Origin: Hedera helix
Lineage: Eukaryota; Streptophyta; Magnoliopsida; Apiales; Araliaceae
NCBI GenBank assembly: GCA_947179155.2
Contig: OX359266.1
Coordinates: 16,756,098-16,820,097 of the forward strand
Direction of reading: 5' to 3'
DNA: 64,000 nucleotides
Part shown: in pieces, positions 13,069 to 22,182 of the stretch
Layout: the number at the start of each line of letters is the position of its first letter
Numbering within the stretch: position 1 is the stretch's first letter
Program-made: the position numbers and the translations under genes
Notes under the pieces: generated by a model
Told to the model about the DNA's origin: nothing
The model's input: the letters and a program-made list of their open reading frames with translations, nothing else
Databases searched by the model: none

Positions 13069-16000
13069 TTGTTTCATGTCAAGTGTACCGATTTGAGTCA
13101 TTCTAGCCTAACAAACGGTTTTCCAAATTTGAAAGACGATTATGATTTTGATATAGAACTGGATTTCGATTTGATGAGAATTGAGCAGGACGAAGCAGGC
13201 GATGACGACGCTCCCGATGAGATCAAAGAGTGGGTCGAGGATAGACCCAAACCCAACCTAGACCAGACCATCACCATCAACATAGGAACCCCTGAAAATC
13301 CCAAAAAACTGAAAATTGGGGCAGACCTGACTCTCAACCAGAAAGCAGAGGTAGCTGAGTTATTAAGCCAATATGAGGATGTGTTTGCCTGGTCACATGA
13401 GGACATGGTCGGGTTGTCCACGAATATTGTGGTACATCGATTGCCTATCAAGGAGGGTTTCAGGCCAGTTAAGCAGAAACTGAGAAAATTAAAACCGGAG
13501 TGGAGCTTAAAAGTGAAAGAAGAGATAGTCAAGCAATTCAAGGCGGGGATCATCATGGTGTCCACTTACCCAGAATGGCTTTCCAATATAGTCCCAATGG
13601 CGAAGCCCGGAGGAAAGGTGAGAGTATGCGTCGACTATAGGGATCTGAACAAAGCCAGTCTCAAGGATAACTTCCCAGTGCCTTTCATACACATCTTGGT
13701 GGATAATACGGCTCAGTATGAAATGTATTCATTTGTCGATTATTTTGCGGGATATCACCAGATAATGGTGGCGGAAGAGGACCGAGAAAAGACTGCCTTC
13801 ATCACCCCCTGGGGCACGTTTTGTTATAGACGACTCGCTTTCGGCCTCACCAATGCAGGAGCCACTTATCAGAGGGCAATGATGGCCCTGTTCCACGACA
13901 TGATGCATAAGGAAATAGAGGTTTACGTGGATGACATCATAGTGAAGTCAAGGGTGGAATCTGACCATGTGACTCACCTCAAGAAGCTATTTGAGCGGCT
14001 CAGGAAGTATAATTTGAAGCTCAATCCCGCAAAGTGTGCCTTCGGAGTTCAGTCAGGTAAGCTCCTGGGATTCTTGGTGAGCAATCGAGGCATCGAACTG
14101 GATCCAGCTAAGATCAAAGCCCATATGCCAGCCCCTCGTACAGAGAGAGAGATAAGGGGATTCTTTGGGAGGATAAACTTCATCAGTCGGTTCATATCCC
14201 ATCTGACAACCACCTGCGAACCAATCTTTAAACTGTTAAGGAAAGATGCCTCCCGAGAGTGGAACAGTCAATGCCAAAAGGCCTTTCAGATTATTAAGAA
14301 GCAATTAACAGAAGCGCCAGTGCTGGTACCTCCGAAGGACAGGGTTCCCCTTTTCTTGTATATATCCGTGAATGATATGGCGATGGGTTGTATGCTGGGG
14401 CAGAAAAGTGAATCCGGCAAGGAGCATGCCATTTATTACCTCAGCAAGAGATTCAGTCGCTGTGAACAGAATTACACACCGATCGAGAGAACATGTTACG
14501 CTTTGGCATGGGCTGCTATGAGGTTACAGCATTACCTTCATGGACACACCACCTATCTGATTTCGCGAATCGATCCCTTGAAGTATATATTTGAAACGCC
14601 GATGTTGAATTGTCGATTGTCAAGGTGGCAGTTAATCCTACAGCAATTCGATATCCTCTATGTCACCCAGAAAGCCGTAAAGGGGCAGGGGATTGCAGAT
14701 CAATTATCAGAGATGCCGACAGGGGGAATGGAGCCTTTAGAAACTTCCCTACCGGGTGAAGACATACTGTGGGTCCAACAGACGAGGTGTGATGACGAAG
14801 GGCAGTTTTGGAAAATGTATTTTGACGGTGCCATGAATGCTGAAGGGGCTGGAGCTGGAGCGGTCTTGGTCTCCATTACGGGCGAACAATACCCAATTCT
14901 CACCAAGTTACAGTTCAGTAACTCAAACAATACGGCTGAATATGAAGGATGTATATTGGGACTGAGATTCGCCCGCAATATGGGAGTGAAAAGATTAGCC
15001 GTGTTCGGAGATTCAGAGTTGGTGACCAGACAGGCGACGGGGGTATATGGCACTAAGGAGCTTCGGTTACTCCCCTACCACCGATGTGTAATCCGATTGA
15101 TGAAAGAATTTGAAGATGTAGCCTTCCGACATATTCCCAGGGGGCGAAATGACTTTGTCGATGCATTGGCCACCCTGGCCTCGTTAATCCATGTACTCAA
15201 AAGCAAAGTCACTCCACAGATTGAAATAACAGTGCAAAATGCTCCCGCTTACGAAGAATATATATCGGAGTTATCAGAAGATGTGGTTCAGCTAAATCAA
15301 CCCTGGTATCATGACATTCAGAAATACTTGAGGGATAGATCTCTCCCCGACCAGGCAAACCGAACAGAAAGGCAGAGAATCCAGAAGATGGCGATGAAAT
15401 TCTATTTAAGCGGAGATTCTCTGTATAAGAGGGATGTAGGCTTGGGATTATTGCGATGTGTAGACGAGGCTCAGGCACAGAAAATCATGGGCGAAGTGCA
15501 CGGTGGAGTATGTGGGCCGCATATGAGTGGACCGATGTTGGCCAAGAAAATTCTGAGAACGGGGCACTACTGGCTATCACTTAAGGCTAACTGTGACGAT
15601 CATGTCAAGCGATGTTTCCAATGCCAAGCACACGGTAATGTGATGCATGCGCCTCCTAATGAACTGCACTGTATGACTTCCCCTTGGCCTTTCTCCATGT
15701 GGGGTATGGATGTAATCGGACCCGTGGAGCCCAAAGCAAGCAACGGCCACCGGTTCATTTTCGTCATGATTGATTATTTCACTAAATGGGTGGAGGCAGC
15801 TTCTTTCCCCAAAGTAACGCAGGAAGTTATAGCCAGCTTCATCAGGAACAATTTCATTTGCCGGTACGGACAGCCTGAAATCTTGGTGTCTGACAATGCC
15901 AAGAATCTGAACAATGCCCTTATGAAGGAGTTATGCGCCCAATTCAAGATCAAGCATCTCAATTCTGTCATTTATAGGCCCAAAATGAATGGGGCCGTGG

Positions 16001-16413
16001 AAGCGGCAAATAAAAATATAAAGAGAATTATGGCGAGAATGTCTGCCCCCCTCCGAATTTTGCTCGATGCACGGATTGACGAGGAGGATTGGATACAAAA
16101 TCGGTATGACCAGTTAGCCTTAATAGATGAAAGAAGGGTGGCGGCTATATTACACGGTCAGTTGTATCAGCAACGCATCTCTCGATCGTACGACAAAAAG
16201 ATACGGTCCCAAAAGTTCAAAGAAAATGATTTAGTGCTAAAGAGGGTCATGCCTTGTCAAGACGAAGCCAAAAGAAAATTCGCTCCAAATTGGGAAGGGC
16301 CCTTTGTGATCAAGAAAGTCCTATCTGGAGGGGCCCTCATCCTATAAGAAATGGATGGCGAGTTATTTTCGCAGCCCCTGAATTCTGACTTAGTGAAGCG
16401 GTTCTACGCTTAA
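13069..16413 (+). CDS. pol: Tat Pol: RT, RNase H, archaeal-type RNase H, integrase
   Basis: Copies the RNA genome and inserts the DNA copy. From the frame start at 13069: RT about residues 100-400 with the palm motif EVYVDDIIVKS near 286; Ty3-type RNase H/connection about 430-560 (IYYLSKRFSRCEQNYTPIE); archaeal-type RNase H about 580-705 with acidic residues in YFDGAMN, NTAEYEG, FGDSELV and FVDALATLAS; integrase HHCC zinc finger about 808-845; DD-E core with D in GMDVIGP (about 880), D in VSDNAKN (about 940), E in GAVEAANKN (about 975). The integrase then jumps from IMARM straight to the C-terminal part, an in-frame loss of roughly 50 residues compared with relatives. TAA at 16345 interrupts the last part; the same frame continues 21 codons to a second TAA at 16411 (ending VKRFYA), the usual Tat terminus. 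Long and open, but integrase is probably dead. Confidence 0.93.
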
Positions 16414-16954
16414 AAAAAAAAAAAAAAATCTTCCTATCTCCCTTGTAATTCGAACTACGTAGGACCTGATCTCCTGACCTTGTGGGAGTACGTAGGCAGC
16501 TATCATGGCGCGGTCCGTTCTATACAAAATAATAAACCTTCCCCCTATACCGAACCCATTTTCAGAAAACCCCGAAACCCTACTCTGACAAATATACTCC
16601 AAAACTTACCCAAGTCTAGCCATATAATCAGCCCAAAAATCCAAAACTCACTCAGATGAAATCAGAAGGTCGTGCGGCAATATATGTGGAGTCCCTATCA
16701 AAACTTAAGAAAAGAAAGAAGGCAATATATCAAAATCATGATCGGCTGGATAAAATGAGGATCCAATGGAGGGCGACGATGCATCAAAAAGGGAAATGAC
16801 TAAACCATAAATATTTCTCTATATATACAAAACATTTTGATTACAAGTCTATCTTCTAAATAAAAGTGATGAAACTGACATAGTCCGTGCAAGAAATACA
16901 ATCGTCTACAGGTCAGAGACCAGCTGGAGTAGGATAGGAAGAATAGTGGAGGCA
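16414..16954 (+). other. Post-pol untranslated block of the Tat element
   Basis: Begins with a run of about 16 A at the pol stop, then a conserved-looking block with AACTACGTAGGACCTGA and TACGTAGGCAGC (about 16450-16500), a sequence pair I associate with the segment just after integrase in Tat/Ogre elements. The rest is without recognisable features and runs into the 3' end of the antisense gene at 16955. Confidence 0.5.
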
Positions 16955-18544
16955 TCATAAACCTCCGGCCCACCCGCAATCTGCTGTCCCATCATGGCAA
17001 TATGCTGTCCCATCAGCCCTACTAACAGTCGCAGAATGGCCCTCCATGACAACTCTGACCTGCTCGATAATACTATCTCTAGCAGAGAGGGCGGCATCAC
17101 GAGCTAGTATAACAGCATCCCGCTCGGCGTGGGCGGTATCCCTCTCAATCTCAGTAGCACTCAAGGATGACCGGAGCCTGGTACCCTCAATCATTAATCT
17201 CTGGATTCGGTCCACCAAATCAGGGGAAGGGACATGTACCGAAGCAGAAACCTCCTCAACGTCAGACCTGAGCGCTAATCCTGAAACCTCCGGAGGAATG
17301 ACCGCATCTGAACTAGTCTCATCTGGAAAAAATCCTCGAGAACCATCCAATACCCCAATCTGGTCAAAGTCGGTAATATCAGAATCTCCTCGCAACCATA
17401 GCAGATAAGCGGGTGTCTGACCAGGATGACTATCCCCAAAATCGACCGAAACCCGGTGTGACCAAAGATCATATACCCTCAGCATCTCCCTCTCCGTTTG
17501 AGTCGATATGAGAAATCGGTAGTCAGCTGCTCCCGCAAAAAGGTGGAGATCCTGCATCTGGTCAAACTGCCCTATGACAGCTAAGGGATGATAAGTCGTC
17601 ACCCCCCTCAAGCCGAGAAGAGGGAGGAAATCAAAAGGGGGCACATGAGTCAAGAAGCTCAGGAAGGAGCAATAACCCGAGTAGATCAAAAGATGGAAAT
17701 GATCCTCAATGGCCGATAAGAACTCCCTCCAGGAAGCCATATCAGTGCATCGCCGGGGACGGAATGAGAACTGCATGGCCAAGCTGTGGCTGAAACAAAA
17801 CCCATGCCGACGAAATTGCCCGATAGGTCTGAGGTGGCTCATAAACCATACATACAACAAAGTAGAGCTTCCCCTGAATGTGCGGCCAGGGAAGGAATGA
17901 CAATACGAGGCCGATAAGTAAGTCTCTGCAAGTATCATGGGAAGGATAGTATGATCCTCCTGAAGGGTCTGAACCGCTACAATAACCCGCATGTCCAGGA
18001 GGTCATCCCCTGCAGGCATGTACAGAACTGATATGACACAGGCCATTAAAACATCCACTCTCAAAGCGCCCCAGCGCTCCTCAGACACTGAAAAATCACT
18101 GGAGAATCGAGAGAAGCTATCCACCGAGCCAAATCTGTCAACCAAGAAGGGTAGAGGGACAAGGTACCTCGAAGAAGTCACAGATAACAGAGTTGTCCTC
18201 CGCAAGCCTGTGAAAGTCAGGAACTAACGGCGCATATGGCCAGAGGTAACCCGGGCGCAAGGACCATCCACCTACAGACCAATAAAACGAGCATATTCCT
18301 CAAGGGTGGGGGTCAGATACTCCAGCCCAAACCTGAAAACATGTCTGTCCGGGATCCAGCAACTGAGAATGCCATCAACAAAGCCCGGCGGCACCTGGAA
18401 TGACAAAAGAGACAAGGAGTGTCCCAAAAGACCCTCTGCAATGATCCGGTCGGAGGGTATCAAACTATCCAGCCACGAACGGAACCGGCCAATGATCCCT
18501 GAGGGGGCGCGGGGGCCCACGCGAACCACATCTATGGATGACAT
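16955..18544 (-). pseudogene. Antisense gene 2: PMD-superfamily-like (DUF7745-like) protein
   Basis: A single minus-strand frame of 529 codons runs from ATG 18544 to TGA 16955, interrupted by TAG at 18274-18272 and TAG at 18226-18224. The N-terminal part has HVFRFGLEYLTPTLEEYARFIG, the 'LTP..EEY' signature of proteins annotated as DUF7745 or plant mobile domain-like in plant genomes (recognised from memory). The middle part has LPFLVDRFGSVDSF and later a W-rich block around RGSSTLLYVWFMSHLRP. The C-terminus (about residues 430-510) is a charged coiled coil (ATEIERDTAHAERDAVILAR). No intron is needed. Both stops would be CAG to TAG changes if the ancestral residue was Gln. It lies 233 bases downstream of antisense gene 1. 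Function unknown; PMD proteins in host genomes act with a PP7-like phosphatase in silencing and development. Confidence 0.7.
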
Positions 18545-19611
18545 ATGTAAAAAGCATTATCAAAAGACTATACAGGGGTCAATTTCTTTATCCACGTATA
18601 TAATAAATCATGCATCATACAAGCTATAATGGAATAAGTGGATCATCAGAAAGAAGAGATTATGCATAAAATAAAGATAATTCTGTACATAATACATGGG
18701 ATGAGAAATAATAATGACAAATAAAACAAACAGGTTCAAATACAGGGGTCCTAGCCTATCTAAATCTAGCAGGCGCACTATAGGCCCTCAATAAAGGTAT
18801 CATCATCAAACTGGTTCGCATGACCCACGTCCCCAGGAATGAAGGCCTCAGCACCAAAGTTCAGATCGGGACAGGAATAAGGCGGAGCAGGGGCATCCGA
18901 TGAGCCGGGAGTTGCACCGAAGTCAGGTCCATACGGGTCTGTAGCATAAGCTTCCTCTGGATCCCGGCCCAAGCTCTGAACGAAAGATGATAATTGGTCC
19001 ACCCGCCGAGTCAAGGAAGCAATCTGGTCTGAGTGGGTGGGGGCCCGAACACACTCCATCCAGTCTATCATCATCACCGACCCGTGAACCAAATCCCCAA
19101 GGAAGAAGGTGGCTCGAGTCTGAGGCCCAATGGTACGAGGTCTCCACCAGACACTAAAACTCTCACTCGTCTGCGGGCCGTCAGACAGCATATATCCATC
19201 CTCCCCGGCCGTCACTGCCTCCGGGAGATGGGAATCCATGAACCAAAATCTCCGGGAAGGAGGAGCGAAAGGGATACGGACCTCCCCGGAAACACATCTG
19301 ATGGCGCGCTCCCCCAAATACAGCTCACATCCACCGTAAGTCAGGAAGGGAATACGACGAGTGGACAAGGCAAACTCCTGGTCCGCGGCATAACCACCGG
19401 CAAGGCCAGCTGCCAAATGATCCGCAGTGTAAGGAACCCATGTTACGTCCGCCGAGGAGATCATCTCTAACTGCAACCGGCAGTGGGAGAAGCTATCTGA
19501 CACCGGGGTCTCCGTCAAAGTACTGTGATGCCATCGACGACCCCTGGGATAAGTCTCTGGACCGAGGGTAGTGATCGGCCGCAGGCAGGGTAGCCGCTCA
19601 TAAGCCCAGAA

Positions 19612-19697
19612 CTGATAAACAAGGAAAATGGGACGTAAGTACCAGGGACGGCAAATGAATGAAACAAATGAAATGCGGCAAAATGAATAGGACTTAC
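19612..19697 (-). other. Intron 2 of antisense PMD gene (86 nt)
   Basis: Donor CTGTTG/GTAAGTCC (near-consensus) and acceptor GTTTATCAG/TTCTGGGC. Exon 2 length is 657, a multiple of three, and the PMD motif joins smoothly across it. The intron is T-rich, as usual in dicots. Confidence 0.8.
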
Positions 19698-20354
19698 CAA
19701 CAGAAAGGGATAAAACCCCAGCCAGGCATCTGTCTGCCCCTCTGAGCGAAGGCGAAGGCCGTGGAGGAATTAAGCAAAGGTGAAGGAACCCCAGTCATAG
19801 TCCCCGATCCGATCCACATCTTGAGTAGCGCCGACGATACTGAAATGGATGGTCGAGGAGTTGTTCCCCAGAAAACAGCCCCTCATGATAGTCAGGAATA
19901 GACGCCGGAGCAGGAAGTCACGAGCGGATCGGTCCTCGGGAAATGGCTCGGAAAGGACCCCTCCAATGGCATCTACAACCAATGCTCCGGATCGGATGCT
20001 GTGGGCCTTAAAGACCTTATCCTGAGGAGTGAACCCCAACAAGGATCGAACGGTTACGGGGGTGATGTCCGGCTCCAGAGGAACACGGGGTCCAGAGAAC
20101 TCCGCCCCGGTAATATAACGCCAGTCTAGAGGGGTCAACAACAGCTCGCAGTCCAGTAGATGAAGCGACTGGGTCTGGTGGAACCAGCGCTCAGACAGGG
20201 CCCTCATATAGCCCCACGGACACCGGCGAGGGGCAATGGTAAAGAAATGTCTGAAACCCCAAGAGTCTACCATCCCCCTGTAGTCAGGATGCAGCGCGTG
20301 GTAGAGGGTGTAAATGCTGAACCATTTGCCCCGAGGCTGGGTAAACTCAGGAAC

Positions 20355-20425
20355 CTGCGACAACCGCCGAAACAGTCAATCCTGGTAATCTCACAAGGTT
20401 GAATGAATTTAAATAACGGATATAC
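20355..20425 (-). other. Intron 1 of antisense PMD gene (71 nt)
   Basis: Minus strand reads ACGAG/GTATATCC at the donor and TTGTCGCAG/GTTCCTGAG at the acceptor. Exon 1 is exactly 102 codons, so the intron is phase 0 and the exon 2 frame follows directly. Reading through it yields a frame unlike the family. Confidence 0.75.
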
Positions 20426-20731
20426 CTCGTTAGCCGCAAGGTAGGCTGAGGGGTGACGACCAAGATCAGGACCGAGCAGATCCGGTATCCTAGCACGGGC
20501 CCCGGGTAAGGTCCGACGCATGGGAGGAGGAGCCGCTGTGCCCGAGGGACCCGCCTCTGCCTCAGCTGGGGCGTTCTCATCCACATCAGGCTGAACGGGG
20601 CGAATAACAGACTCAGCCAGTCTACGGGAATGACGGGTCAGGACTGGAGCTGGAGCTGAAGTGGTCGCTCTACGACGACAGACACCCGACACTCGGGGCA
20701 CTGAGGAACCACTGGGAGCATCAGGATCCAT

Positions 20732-21469
20732 AACTGGAACGGTATCACAAAAATAAGGTACACCCTTAGCTCGTTATCTTTCAAAAGTCTTATTACATAT
20801 TGCTAGAAATAATAGGGTGGCATAGCATGATGTGAAAATTGAAAATGCATAAATAAGTCCCTAGGGGTGCGCTAGATTTCCCGAAATTTCGGCAGAGTTT
20901 CGTTTGTAAAATGGACATCCCATGCACGATCAGGCATGTTTAATCAAGTCAGGCAACCAACAAACCCAGAATGCAAGTGAAAATAATGTCTCAAGAGCAT
21001 AAAATGACTAAAACAATGGAATTTTCAAAATAATGGGGCATTTCTACGAAACCCGGTATTTATCTATGCTACGGGCAACACAAATATCACATATAAGCAT
21101 GCATTGATAAAATTAAAATATTCAAACAAGCAAATGAATAGTTAAATGAAAGCGAAAATCAAAGAAAAATGAGTTAAAACGTTACCCAAAGTGCGTAGAC
21201 TGATTTAATCGGAGCAGAATTTCCCAAAAGATGCTCAAAAGACGAAAAGGTCGGGTGGGAGACGAGGAAAACCGAGAACGAGAGAAAGGAAAAGTGACCA
21301 GATAGTGAGGGGTCGCGATCTGAAATAGGACCGATCCTCACCGCAGATGCAGCTGCGGCTGGCCGCAGATGCACCTGCGGCTGGTCTCGATGCCCTTTTC
21401 GCCTCCCTTTTCGTCACCCCGAGTCAACGTATAACTTGTCCCATGTTAGAATACAAGATTTTAGGATCG
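20732..21469 (-). promoter_or_regulatory. Upstream region of the antisense genes with LTR-like palindromes
   Basis: No protein frame. On the minus strand the 5' flank of antisense gene 1 contains two copies of the GC-rich near-palindrome (21341-21383) also found in the Tat LTR, a GATAAATAC TATA-like string near 21070-21058, and an acceptor-like TTCCAG just before the ATG that could end a 5' UTR intron. A promoter here is inference from position. Confidence 0.4.
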
Positions 21470-22015
21470 GATGACCAATTCAAAAATGACCCGTCAGATA
21501 CGATACCTGACCAATTCAAAAACGACTCGTCAGATACGATACCTGACCAATTCAAAAAAGACCCGTCAGATACGATACCTGACCAATTCTAAATCGACCA
21601 GTCAGATACGATACCTAACCAATTCAAAAAACGACCCGTCAGATACGATACTTGACCAATTCAAAAATGACCCGACAGATACGATACCTGACCAATTCAA
21701 AACCGACCAGTCAGATACGATACCTGACCAATTCAAAAACGACCCGTCAGATATGATACCTGACCAATTCTAAACCGACCAGTCAGATACGATACCTGAC
21801 CAATTCAAAAAATGACCCGTCAGGTACGATACCTGACCAATTCAAAAAACGACCCGTCAGATACAATACCTGACCCATTCAAAACGACCCGTCAAATATG
21901 ATACTTGACCAATCCAAAAAACGACCCGTCAGAGACGATACCTGACCATCCCAAAATTGATCCGTCAGAGACGATACCTGACCTTTCAAAAAAATGACCC
22001 GCCAGAGACGAGACC
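21470..22015. repeat. 36-bp tandem array in the Tat 3' region
   Basis: About 15 imperfect copies of a 36-base unit built on CAATTCAAAAACGACCCGTCAG plus ATACGATACCTGAC (joined). The frame through it is periodic every 12 residues, which creates the long ORFs seen here; these are not genes. It stops about 155 bases before the polypurine tract. Confidence 0.95.
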
Positions 22016-22169
22016 CGGGCGGTGTTCTTTCGTAACTTTGAAAATAACCTCAACATGGACATATTAAATGTGACATCACATCATCGCTAAGTATATATTT
22101 GGCATTTTCATGCATCGGGTGCCTACTTCTTTATCATGTCCATTTCATATTTCATTCCATAAACATGAT

Positions 22170-22182
22170 AAAGAGGGGCAAC
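22170..22182 (+). promoter_or_regulatory. Polypurine tract of the Tat element
   Basis: AAAGAGGGGCAAC directly precedes the 3' LTR start TGTAGACACCC. Confidence 0.85.

Larger units (their letters stand above)
18778..20731 (-). pseudogene. Antisense gene 1: plant mobile domain protein with two introns
   Basis: Exon 1 20731-20426 (102 codons from ATG, Pro/Ala/Ser-rich with basic RRR and RHSRR patches), intron 20425-20355, exon 2 20354-19698 (219 codons), intron 19697-19612, exon 3 19611-18778 (277 codons plus TAG). Both introns are phase 0 with GT...AG ends. Joining exons 2 and 3 places FYPFLL before FWAYERLPCLRP, as in PMD proteins. PMD features: WGFRHFFTIAPRR, LTPLDWRYITGAEFSG and IGDYDWGSFTFA. 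Exon 3 ends with a possible short coiled coil (SLTRRVDQLSSFVQ) and an acidic tail. TAA at 19772-19770 (codon 297) breaks the frame. The gene lies opposite the sense strand, between integrase and the 3' LTR, where extra antisense genes are known in some Tat elements. Role in the element unknown. Confidence 0.78.

Noticed and set aside
17046..20402. Plus-strand frames of 60-145 codons opposite the antisense genes
   Set aside because: Shadow frames of the GC-rich minus-strand exons. No motifs, and the minus-strand frames carry the recognisable PMD signatures.
21470..22015. Regular repeats suggesting a CRISPR array, and 81-100 codon ORFs through them
   Set aside because: Units are contiguous with no unique spacers, in a plant retrotransposon. 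The ORFs exist because the 36-base period is a multiple of three.
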